A stretch of 9,540 nt of DNA from assembly GCA_031259365.1 (NCBI GenBank), contig JAIRLP010000069.1, forward strand, positions 1 through 9,540, read 5' to 3'. The position numbers and the translations under genes were made by a program. This document shows, piece after piece, positions 1 through 6,639 of this stretch. This DNA comes from Rickettsiales bacterium (GTDB lineage: Bacteria > Pseudomonadota > Alphaproteobacteria > Rs-D84). Numbering within the stretch: position 1 is the stretch's first letter; each line of letters starts with the position of its first letter. Below the pieces are notes generated by a model, which worked only from the letters and a program-made list of their open reading frames with translations, did no database searches and was not told the origin of the DNA.

Positions 1-617
1 CAGTCAATAATCGCAATTATATTCATATCTTTATCATATAAAAAGTTAGATTCATTTAAATCAAAGTGCGCCAAAAGCATTGTTGGTGTCGAAGTTGGCT
101 TTTCTTTGGTGCGCAACTGCATACTGTACATATATCTTTCATAATTAGGGATTTTTTTAACATCAATGCTTTGCAGTTCTTCGATAATTTCTTTTAACTG
201 TTTCAACAATTTCTTTTCGTATTGAAGAACTTCATCCCTAGAAAATTCATAAATAGAACGGCCATTCACCTTTTTACAGGCATAAATCGCATGTTTTCTG
301 TCCACCACAACCCTTGGAATGTCAACACTGATAAACGGGCGTATATAATTTGCCAAGAATTCAAAGTCTTTTAACTGTTTATTAGTCACATTGCGGAAGA
401 CCTTTACAAAATACTTGTCGTTGACCAAATAAACAACTCGATTCAAGGTGATTTGACGAATTGGCTTGATTGAAGTGATCTTTTCACCATAAGCTTCGCG
501 AATAAATCTTTTGATTGATGGTCTTGTCGTATTCAACACTGCCCAAGAACGGACTTTTCTTCTGTTTTCTGTACCCGGCACAAAGCAGGCCATAAGATTC
601 CCCGCAAAAAATGACAT
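1..617 (-). CDS. Aminoglycoside phosphotransferase/choline kinase-like protein, partial (3' end outside window)
   Basis: There are 205 codons open from the ATG at 617-615 to the left edge, with no stop. The fold call rests on the kinase-like catalytic motif HFDLNESN (H184, D186, N191, i.e. HxDxxxxN) followed by IIAIIDW with D205, the metal-binding Asp of APH/choline-kinase proteins. A plausible ATP-binding lysine is K72 in YFVKVF. The start is supported by AGGTG four bases upstream of the ATG. A promoter sits about 50 bp further up (667-695), downstream of the secA terminator, so this is its own transcription unit. Family members phosphorylate small hydroxylated or amino substrates such as antibiotics, choline or sugars; nothing here identifies the substrate, and an antibiotic-resistance role should not be assumed. 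The early residues lack an obvious signal peptide, so the protein is probably cytoplasmic. Confidence 0.75.
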   Translation of the reverse strand, partial: MSFFAGNLMACFVPGTENRRKVRSWAVLNTTRPSIKRFIREAYGEKITSIKPIRQITLNRVVYLVNDKYFVKVFRNVTNKQLKDFEFLANYIRPFISVDIPRVVVDRKHAIYACKKVNGRSIYEFSRDEVLQYEKKLLKQLKEIIEELQSIDVKKIPNYERYMYSMQLRTKEKPTSTPTMLLAHFDLNESNFLYDKDMNIIAIID

Positions 618-666
618 ATTTCACCTATGTTTTTTAAAATTTACAAGTATTAAATTTTTGAATAAA

Positions 667-695
667 TTTATATCACATCAACATCCATCGTTCAA
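667..695 (-). promoter_or_regulatory. Sigma70-type promoter for the kinase-like gene
   Basis: On the minus strand TTGAAC (695-690) and TATAAA (672-667) are separated by 17 bp. A TG one base before the -10 gives an extended -10 (TGATATAAA). Transcription would start near 660, giving a leader of about 43 nt before the ATG at 617. It lies just past the secA terminator, consistent with an independent unit. Called from sequence resemblance only. Confidence 0.65.
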
Positions 696-717
696 GACAA
701 TAATCCTTGGGAAAAAG

Positions 718-741
718 AACCGGTAATTTTCATTACCGGTT
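718..741 (-). terminator. Intrinsic terminator of secA (bidirectional form)
   Basis: A perfect 10-bp inverted repeat, AACCGGTAAT (718-727) and ATTACCGGTT (732-741), closes a 4-nt loop. Read on the minus strand, the stem begins 20 bp after the secA stop and is followed by a short T-rich tract (CTTTTT). On the plus strand it is followed by TTATTT, so it could work in both directions. Confidence 0.85.
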
Positions 742-760
742 TTATTTATGCCAACACGCC

Positions 761-3373
761 CTAGCTTAGTTTTCCACAACAATGTTTATATTTTAAACCA
801 GAACCGCATGAACAAGGATCATTGCGACGTTCAACCGCATCTGCACGGTTTAACGAAGCATCATGTTCTGCGCGAGCCGAAGCAGTTTCTTCAATGTCTT
901 CTGGTGTTAATTCCATGCGACAGATATAAGACACAGACATCAATTTAAAGTTATTGATTGTATTACGGAACAATTCCAAAGATTCACGTTTGTATTCATA
1001 CAAAGGATTCTTTTGAGCATATCCACGCAATCCAATACCAGTCTGCAAGTAATCCATCTGTTGCAGATGTTTTTTCCATACAGAATCCAACGCACCCAAC
1101 ATCATCTGACGGGATGCATCCTGCATCATTTTCTGGCCATAACGCTCTGCCTGATAGCTGTAACGGCTGCGCGCCAAGTTCACCAAGCTTTCGTATGCTT
1201 TTTGTTCTGTAATGGTTTCATCAGTTTTCCAGTTTTCAATGTCTGTGATATCTAATGCAAAAGTTCTTATCATCGCATTATGGATACCTGATGTATTCCA
1301 ATCTGTCGGATGTGACTTTTCAGGAATGTTGTTTTCGCAAATCATTTCCACAACGTCGCCAATCAATTCCTGGGCCAACGGGGTCAAATCTTCAGATGTC
1401 ATTAAATCGTCACGTTGTTTATAAATAACATTACGTTGTTCGTTCATAACATCATCATATTTCAACAATTCTTTTCTGGATTCAAAATATCTGGCTTCTA
1501 CGCGTTTCTGAGCCTTTTCCAAAGCCTTAGTAATCCAGGGATGCTTGATCGCTTCGCCAGTCTTCAATCCCAATGTTGTCAGCATGCCATCCAGACGAGC
1601 CGCGCCAAAGATACGCATCAAATCATCATCCAATGCCAAGAAAAACTTGGAATCGCCCGGGTCACCTTGACGACCCGAACGACCACGCAACTGGTTATCA
1701 ATACGACGGGATTCATGACGTTCCGTACCAATCACATACAAACCACCCGCGTCTAGTACCAATCGTTTATTCTTTTCAATCTGGTCATAAATTGCTTTTT
1801 TCTTTTCTTCAAAATCTGGTGATTCTGGGTCCAGATCACTGATCAAATCTTCGGCGTTACCACCCAATTTAATATCGGTACCACGACCAGCCATATTAGT
1901 TGCAATTGTAACCGCGCCTGGCGCACCCGCCTGGGCCACTATTCTTGCTTCGGATTCATGATGTTTTGCATTCAAAACCGCCGGTTCAATCCCCAATTTC
2001 CGACGCACCACAGCAGCCAGTTCTTCGGATTTTTCAATAGACACGGTACCAACCAGCACAGGCTGCTTGCGATCAAGACAGCCCTGAATTTGCGCAGCAA
2101 TGGCATCATATTTTTCACCCCCGTTACGATAGATCTCATCATGATGATCAACACGTGCAACCGGGCGATTTGTTGGGATAGAAACCGTGCGCAATTTATA
2201 AATTTCTTCAAATTCAGCCGCTTCGGTCATAGCTGTTCCAGTCATACCTGACAATGTGGGATACAGACGGAATAAGTTCTGATAAGAAATAGATGAAACT
2301 GTTTGGTTTTCAGGCTGCACTGCGACGTGTTCTTTGGCTTCGATTGCCTGATGCAAACCTTTGCCGAAACGACGGCCAGTCATTGTACGGCCTGTGAATT
2401 CATCAACAATAATGATTTCGCCGTTGCGGACAACATAGTTCACATTCTTTTGATACAGGTGATGCGCCAACAAGGACTGCTGAATATGCATAACCAATGC
2501 TGCATTCTCGGAAGCGTATAAGTTTTCACCTTCCAGCAGGCCAACTTCTTTCAACATGCGGGTTGCGGTATCAACACCGGATTCGGTCAATGTAACATGA
2601 CGATCTTTTTCATCTTTTTTGTAATCATCTGGTTGCAACCGGGCAACAATAGAATCGATTTTTGCATACAATTCACTGGTGTCTTCCGATGGGCCAGAAA
2701 TAATCAATGGGGTACGGGCTTCGTCAATCAAGATGCTGTCGACTTCGTCAACAATAGCATAAAACAATGGGCGTAATACTTGCTGTTCTTTTGTGAATTT
2801 CATGTTGTCGCGCAGATAATCAAAACCCAATTCAGAATTAGTAACATATGTGATGTCACACGCATAAGCTTCGCGGCGTTCGTCGTCTGTCATGTCATGT
2901 TGGATAATACCAATGGACATTCCCATAAACTGATATATCTGTCCCATCCACATGGCATCACGAGAAGCCAAGTAATCATTCACTGTGATCAAGTGCGCGC
3001 CCTTGCCGTGCAAAGCTTTTAAATACAATGCCAACGTTGCAACCAGTGTTTTACCTTCACCAGTTTTCATTTCAGCGATATGACCGTTGGTCAAAACCAT
3101 ACCGCCTATCATCTGTACGTTAAAATGGCGCATGCCTGTTACACGAATAGAAGCTTCGCGCACGGCTGCAAAAGCATCGGCCAGAATATCTTTTTCGCGT
3201 GCCCCATCGGCCAGTCTGTTACGGAATTCATTGGTTTGTTCACGCAACTGTTCATCTGTCATCGCATGATATTTTGGTTCTAGATCATTTATCAAAGAAA
3301 CTGTTTTATCATAAGATTTGACAATTCTGTCATTGGCCGAGCCTAAGATTTTACCAAGCACGTTTTTTAACAT
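761..3373 (-). CDS. secA: Protein translocase ATPase subunit SecA
   Basis: The 870-residue protein is the motor of Sec-dependent export: it binds preproteins and SecYEG at the inner membrane and drives them across by ATP hydrolysis. Motifs in order are Walker A MKTGEGKTL (102-110), Walker B DEVDSILIDEAR (209-220), the preprotein cross-linking region (about 225-370) ending before LSGMTGTA (374-381), SIPTNRP (398-404), NMAGRGTDIKLGG (493-505) and the arginine-finger motif QLRGRSGRQGDPG (561-573). The C-terminal zinc-binding SecB/ribosome-contact tail has cysteines 854, 856, 865 and 866. Length is close to E. coli SecA (901). An insertion at about 506-541 resembles alphaproteobacterial SecA proteins. 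The ATG is preceded by AAAGGAAAG at good spacing and by a consensus-like promoter. It is monocistronic, ended by the hairpin at 718-741. Intact and unambiguous. Confidence 0.98.
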   Translation of the reverse strand: MLKNVLGKILGSANDRIVKSYDKTVSLINDLEPKYHAMTDEQLREQTNEFRNRLADGAREKDILADAFAAVREASIRVTGMRHFNVQMIGGMVLTNGHIAEMKTGEGKTLVATLALYLKALHGKGAHLITVNDYLASRDAMWMGQIYQFMGMSIGIIQHDMTDDERREAYACDITYVTNSELGFDYLRDNMKFTKEQQVLRPLFYAIVDEVDSILIDEARTPLIISGPSEDTSELYAKIDSIVARLQPDDYKKDEKDRHVTLTESGVDTATRMLKEVGLLEGENLYASENAALVMHIQQSLLAHHLYQKNVNYVVRNGEIIIVDEFTGRTMTGRRFGKGLHQAIEAKEHVAVQPENQTVSSISYQNLFRLYPTLSGMTGTAMTEAAEFEEIYKLRTVSIPTNRPVARVDHHDEIYRNGGEKYDAIAAQIQGCLDRKQPVLVGTVSIEKSEELAAVVRRKLGIEPAVLNAKHHESEARIVAQAGAPGAVTIATNMAGRGTDIKLGGNAEDLISDLDPESPDFEEKKKAIYDQIEKNKRLVLDAGGLYVIGTERHESRRIDNQLRGRSGRQGDPGDSKFFLALDDDLMRIFGAARLDGMLTTLGLKTGEAIKHPWITKALEKAQKRVEARYFESRKELLKYDDVMNEQRNVIYKQRDDLMTSEDLTPLAQELIGDVVEMICENNIPEKSHPTDWNTSGIHNAMIRTFALDITDIENWKTDETITEQKAYESLVNLARSRYSYQAERYGQKMMQDASRQMMLGALDSVWKKHLQQMDYLQTGIGLRGYAQKNPLYEYKRESLELFRNTINNFKLMSVSYICRMELTPEDIEETASARAEHDASLNRADAVERRNDPCSCGSGLKYKHCCGKLS

Positions 3374-3397
3374 TTACTTTCCTTTATTATCCCGCCT

Positions 3398-3426
3398 TTT
3401 ATACCAATTTTGATGGTTGCGGTCAA
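3398..3426 (-). promoter_or_regulatory. secA promoter
   Basis: On the minus strand TTGACC (3426-3421) and TATAAA (3403-3398) are exactly 17 bp apart, placing the start of transcription about 15-20 nt before the secA ATG, just ahead of the AAAGGAAAG ribosome-binding site. The -35 box overlaps the -35 box of the divergent promoter at 3417-3444. The short leader leaves no room for a SecM-like arrest peptide, so E. coli-style secA translational control is not visible here. Confidence 0.75.
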
Positions 3427-3444
3427 GACTCTTTATGATATAAT
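3417..3444 (+). promoter_or_regulatory. Divergent promoter for the 72-codon gene
   Basis: TTGCGG (3417-3422) and a perfect TATAAT (3439-3444) are 16 bp apart, and TG at 3436-3437 makes an extended -10. Transcription would begin around 3451, giving a leader of about 114 nt. A weaker candidate lies at 3492-3522 (TTGTTA, 19 bp, TCTAAT with TG in front). Between them is a 9-bp inverted repeat, TTTAACAAA (3453-3461) and TTTGTTAAA (3491-3499), that could fold in the leader. Confidence 0.6.
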
Positions 3445-3564
3445 GCTGAAAGTTTAACAAACAAGTGATTTGGTCAGGAAATTTAATTTTTTTGTTAAAA
3501 TTCGTATTTCTTCTGTTCTAATACAGGGGAAAAGATTGATTATTTATACAGCAGGAATAGAAAC

Positions 3565-3783
3565 ATGAAAGATCCAGTTCAAAAGTTAAATACATCTGAT
3601 ATTTCCAGTGATGTGTATGTTATTGCGCCGACCCAAATTGAATACATAGCGCAGGTTTTTGGGGATTCGGTGGCAGACGCAATGAATATGCGCACATTTG
3701 CGGCCAAGATCCGTCAGATTGCTGAAACATCTTTGCGTCATGCATTAAATGCTGCAAAAAAGCAGGGCGCAAAAAAAAAATAA
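3565..3783 (+). CDS. Small hypothetical protein, 72 residues
   Basis: I do not recognise a family. The ATG has AGGAA seven bases upstream (3553-3557) and an extended -10 promoter further up, and the sequence is a credible soluble protein: no signal peptide or membrane segment, a probable amphipathic helical second half (from about residue 42), and a basic end with three lysines encoded in a run of ten A (3771-3780) just before the TAA stop. It sits between the secA promoter region and rnpB. No terminator separates it from the rnpB promoter 22 bp downstream, so its transcript may read into rnpB. The basic tail would suit RNA or DNA binding, but that is a guess. It could be a non-coding leader with a chance open frame; the good ribosome-binding site argues for a real gene. 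Confidence 0.6.
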   Translation: MKDPVQKLNTSDISSDVYVIAPTQIEYIAQVFGDSVADAMNMRTFAAKIRQIAETSLRHALNAAKKQGAKKK

Positions 3784-3805
3784 TTAAATATCGCTGACGT
3801 TTTTC

Positions 3806-3833
3806 TTGCAATACGCAAATTACCTGATAAAAT
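3806..3833 (+). promoter_or_regulatory. rnpB promoter
   Basis: TTGCAA (3806-3811) and TAAAAT (3828-3833) are 16 bp apart, with TG at 3825-3826 forming an extended -10. The first base of the P1 helix of RNase P RNA (3841) lies 8 nt after the -10, the expected position for transcription start. This agreement with an independently placed RNA end makes the call stronger than sequence likeness alone. Confidence 0.75.
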
Positions 3834-3840
3834 TTCATAC

Positions 3841-4134
3841 GCAGATAAGCAAAAGCATAGCGGACAAGCGTCCGAGGAAAGTCCGGACTGCATGGGACAA
3901 CATAGTGGCTAACGGCCACGCGGGGCGACCCGACGATCAGAGCAACAGAGACGAGCTGATTCAATTCAGGTGAAACGGGCAATCTCTATGTGCAGCAACT
4001 TCAAATAGGTTCTCTATATTCGGTCCCAGATTGAGAACGGGTAGAAGGCTTGACACTTGTGGCAACACAATGTGCAGATTGATTATGCTTGCCACGGAAA
4101 CGTGGAACAGAATCCGGCTTATCGCTTATCTGCC
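3841..4134 (+). ncRNA. rnpB: RNase P RNA, bacterial class A, compact form
   Basis: This is the catalytic RNA that cuts the 5' leader from pre-tRNAs. The two hallmark P4 strands are present: GAGGAAAGTCCGGAC (3874-3888) and ACAGAATCCGGCTTAT (4107-4122). P1 is a perfect 10-bp helix, GCAGATAAGC (3841-3850) with GCTTATCTGC (4124-4133). P2 pairs AAGCATAG with TTATGCTT (around 3853-3860 and 4083-4090). P3 is a small hairpin CGGAC-AAGC-GTCCG (3861-3874). P8 (GTGGC/GGCCAC) and P9 follow. The AGCAACAGAGA stretch and CAAATAGG are conserved, the P15 loop keeps a GGT that can pair with tRNA CCA, and P18 is capped by a GCAA tetraloop. At about 294 nt it is far shorter than E. coli M1 RNA (377): P12 is reduced and P13, P14 and P16/P17 seem absent. 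A hairpin terminator follows directly. Confidence 0.96.
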
Positions 4135-4143
4135 TTGAATTTA

Positions 4144-4167
4144 AAAACCGTCCAAATGGACGGTTTT
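4144..4167 (+). terminator. Shared bidirectional terminator of rnpB and the cysteine-rich gene
   Basis: A perfect 10-bp stem, AAAACCGTCC (4144-4153) and GGACGGTTTT (4158-4167), has a 4-nt loop. On the plus strand it follows rnpB by 10 nt and runs into GTATTTT. On the minus strand it begins 6 bp after the stop codon of the convergent gene (TAA, 4175-4173) and runs into TTTTTAAATT. One hairpin therefore serves two convergent units. Confidence 0.88.
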
Positions 4168-4172
4168 GTATT

Positions 4173-6521
4173 TTACATACTGTCATCATAAACGGAATAT
4201 TTTGTTCCGCCTGAATTAATCCGCAGATTGCACTTGGTCGCAGTAGACATGTTTCCATAGAAGGTTGTACCGTCAATTTTAATATTCAACGACGGTGTCG
4301 TTTTCTTGACACTTCGCAAGTATAACGCGTTATTGCCCACGTGCAATTTTCTGCCACAGTCGCCAGCCTCGTCGGATCCCACAGGCGACGTAGTCCCAGC
4401 CGCGCATGCTGTGCATGAACTGGTCGAATTATAGTTTACCGTATGCGCCGCTTTGTACGTTCCCGTCGCACATGATGTTTGAGTTGTCTCTGTCGCCTTT
4501 GCCAAGTATTTGCCTGCCGCCACACTGATCGCGCACTGATTCTGAGCCGATGCCGTCGCCGGACCGACTGTATATCCCGACGGACACGCTGTTCGGGTCA
4601 GAACATCCGCAGCAGACCAATACCCAGCGCCAACAGCGACACACGCGCTGTTGAACAAAGCATCCAATGTAGCCGCGCTTGGCTGGGTTTCGCCGCTATT
4701 CGCCGCCGCGTTATAGTATCCGCCATTGCATTTCAATTCTGATGTGTTTACCCAACAGATTTTGCCGCTGGCGACAATCCCATAACTGTTTGCATCTTGG
4801 TCGACATAACAGTGATACGCCGTCATGCTGCCATTCGTCAATGTCTTGGCCTTGAAGTTTGCGTAACATCCCTCTCTGGTTGTATGATCGTTGTCTTGAC
4901 CTGTATTCCAATATGAATACGAAACAACATCTGTTGCATTCGTAGCAGTTGGACAATTTGTACATGATCCAGCACCCGCAGCAGAATAAGTCGTGCCGGT
5001 ACATGTTGCACAGCTTTGGGCTGCGGCACCATAATAATATGTTCCGGCGGCTTTAAATGTACCAGCAGCGCAAGTACTGATGGTATTGCTGTTCGCGGCT
5101 GCAATATATTTACCAGCTATCAAGATAGACGATGGGATATAACAACCTGTCGAAGCCGAACCAGCAGCCGAAGTCGTATAGTTGCTGCCCAAATTTGTAC
5201 ATGCTGTACAGGAACCAGCACCAGCAGCACTATATGTATTTGCCGCACAATTTCCACAAGACGATGTCGAGCCATAGGCCACAGTATGCGCGGCCTTGTA
5301 CGTGCCTGCTGCGCAACTTGTGCCCGATGTAGTATTTGCACTGGCTATATACTTACCAGCAGCCACACTGATTGTACACTGTGATATAGCAGTCTTTTTT
5401 GTCGCCGTATTTGCAGTATAGCTTGCAGGACAAGATTCTAGACCAAAGTTCGTTGTGTGTACCGTGGCAGCATTACCTGAATCACATGAAACTTCATTTT
5501 TCCCTGGGCAATAAGAATCTGCCGGACATTCTTTAGATTCCTGATAATACGCATAGGAACCACAACCCGCCTTGGTTGTCAGGTAATATCCCGCGGTAAC
5601 CTTGTGCCAGCCATACGACGATGTTGCATCATATTTCGATGTAGAGCTGTTATAACTGGCATATTCATACAAGCCACCACGAACATTACTAAACCAAGTC
5701 AAAACATAACATGCGGTTATGGCAGTTCGACCATTTGCACTTTGAACATCTGAGCTGGTTACGGTTGGGCTGTAGTAATTAGAAGGGAAGCTTGTGCGTA
5801 CCGCGGTCGTGGCCGAAGGGCATTCATTTTGCACCCCGCTGACACAATATGTCTTCCCTGTGCACTGCGATTGCCCGGTACAGTTGTCGTTGCCGGTGCA
5901 GCCAGTTGTGTAATAGCCGCTGGAAACCGTAGAGCAAGCAGAGGCGCCAGAGCCGCTGTATTGCGTGCGACCAGTACATGCATTGCATGAATAGCTTGAC
6001 CCGTAATAAGCACTGTGGGCGGCCCTATATGTTCCGGCCGAACATGTCGTCAAACTTGTGCCGCTTGTGCCACTGCGAACCTTACCGGCTGCAACTGATA
6101 AATAACAACTGTTTATGCTGGTCGATCCGGACACAGATGTATAACTGGATGGACACGCTGTGCGGCCCTGGATTGATCCATTTGGCGTATAGGTCTTGCT
6201 GGTGCTTGGACAATAATATCCTGCCGTACAGGTCGCACAAGTGCCGGCCGCAGTTAGATATTGACCAGACGCACAGGTAACCGAACAAACTGGGGCCGCG
6301 GTGTTACCCGCACAGGTACATCCCGACGTACAAGCAGTACAAGCATTACCAACCGCAGGGGTTCCGTTGTAACTGCCGCTTGCGGTCATATAATAACCAG
6401 ACGCACAGGACGTATATTTCTTGTAACTTGGGCATGAATACCCAGCCGCAAGCGCAGACCCGACAAAAAATATCATAAACAAGGATGCGAAAAAACGCAG
6501 AAAATATGGTCGTGGCACCAT
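4173..6521 (-). CDS. Secreted cysteine-rich repeat protein (782 residues), GCC2/GCC3- or EGF-like in style
   Basis: Not assignable to a named gene. From the ATG at 6521 the protein opens with a clear signal peptide (basic MVPRPYFLR, hydrophobic FFASLFMIFFVGS, cleavage after ALA near residue 25), so SecA-dependent export is expected. The exported part has 52 cysteines, mostly in CxxC and C-x(3-10)-C spacing. Four units of about 65-80 residues recur at about 123-196, 364-441, 460-523 and 646-722. They share the order CPxxYT, SVAAGKY, C(A/S)xGTYKAAHT, YGSTSSC and TYSAAGAGSC. Between them are less regular Cys-rich stretches and Tyr/Ser/Thr-rich linkers. A cysteine-poor C-terminal module (723-782, starting RKLHVGNNALYLRS, ending VYDDSM) follows. 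The pattern recalls ephrin-receptor-like GCC2/GCC3 repeats and suggests a disulfide-bonded surface or periplasmic protein, perhaps an adhesin (inference). No beta-barrel, sortase or lipobox anchor is seen. A TTG start at 6587 is rejected because it lies in the promoter. Confidence 0.85.
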   Translation of the reverse strand: MVPRPYFLRFFASLFMIFFVGSALAAGYSCPSYKKYTSCASGYYMTASGSYNGTPAVGNACTACTSGCTCAGNTAAPVCSVTCASGQYLTAAGTCATCTAGYYCPSTSKTYTPNGSIQGRTACPSSYTSVSGSTSINSCYLSVAAGKVRSGTSGTSLTTCSAGTYRAAHSAYYGSSYSCNACTGRTQYSGSGASACSTVSSGYYTTGCTGNDNCTGQSQCTGKTYCVSGVQNECPSATTAVRTSFPSNYYSPTVTSSDVQSANGRTAITACYVLTWFSNVRGGLYEYASYNSSTSKYDATSSYGWHKVTAGYYLTTKAGCGSYAYYQESKECPADSYCPGKNEVSCDSGNAATVHTTNFGLESCPASYTANTATKKTAISQCTISVAAGKYIASANTTSGTSCAAGTYKAAHTVAYGSTSSCGNCAANTYSAAGAGSCTACTNLGSNYTTSAAGSASTGCYIPSSILIAGKYIAAANSNTISTCAAGTFKAAGTYYYGAAAQSCATCTGTTYSAAGAGSCTNCPTATNATDVVSYSYWNTGQDNDHTTREGCYANFKAKTLTNGSMTAYHCYVDQDANSYGIVASGKICWVNTSELKCNGGYYNAAANSGETQPSAATLDALFNSACVAVGAGYWSAADVLTRTACPSGYTVGPATASAQNQCAISVAAGKYLAKATETTQTSCATGTYKAAHTVNYNSTSSCTACAAGTTSPVGSDEAGDCGRKLHVGNNALYLRSVKKTTPSLNIKIDGTTFYGNMSTATKCNLRINSGGTKYSVYDDSM

Positions 6522-6557
6522 TCTCAATCTCTCTAATAAAAGTATACTTGCTTCCGT

Positions 6558-6587
6558 ATTATATACAAAACAATATACGCGTTGCAA
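6558..6587 (-). promoter_or_regulatory. Promoter of the cysteine-rich protein gene
   Basis: On the minus strand TTGCAA (6587-6582) and TATAAT (6563-6558) are 18 bp apart, with transcription expected near 6551. That leaves a leader of about 30 nt before the ATG at 6521, which carries only a weak purine-rich ribosome-binding site (AGAGAGA, 6534-6528). The promoter lies just downstream of the DUF2817 terminator, so the gene is transcribed alone. Confidence 0.7.
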
Positions 6588-6616
6588 GGGGAAAAAATAG
6601 CCACAACCCCAAATAA

Positions 6617-6639
6617 AAAATGCGCCAAAGGCGCATTTT
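6617..6639 (-). terminator. Intrinsic terminator of the DUF2817 gene
   Basis: A perfect 10-bp stem, AAAATGCGCC (6617-6626) and GGCGCATTTT (6630-6639), has a 3-nt loop. On the minus strand it begins inside the stop codon of the upstream gene (6640-6638) and ends in a run of T (TTTTTTATTT), a strong hairpin-plus-U-tract signal. Confidence 0.9.

Noticed and set aside
3453..3499. 9-bp inverted repeat in the leader of the small gene as a terminator or riboswitch
   Set aside because: The stem is A/T-rich with a 29-nt loop and no following U-tract, and no known riboswitch core is visible. It is noted only as possible leader structure.
3620..3982. Minus-strand open frame of 120 codons across the small gene and rnpB
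   Set aside because: It runs antisense through the RNase P RNA and its promoter, has no family likeness, and would conflict with the well-supported RNA.
4001..4276. Minus-strand open frame of 91 codons spanning rnpB, the terminator and the end of the cysteine-rich gene
   Set aside because: It crosses a strong terminator and an RNA gene and has no recognisable motif.
5016..5384. Plus-strand open frame of 122 codons inside the cysteine-rich gene
   Set aside because: It is antisense to a gene with signal peptide, promoter and repeats. Its cysteine- and arginine-rich translation is the mirror of the Cys/Ala/Thr-rich coding strand, and no ribosome-binding site was seen.
6522..6587. N-terminal extension of the cysteine-rich protein from a TTG at 6587
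   Set aside because: The extension spans the -35 and -10 boxes of the gene's promoter and would bury the signal peptide. The ATG at 6521 gives a normal signal peptide.
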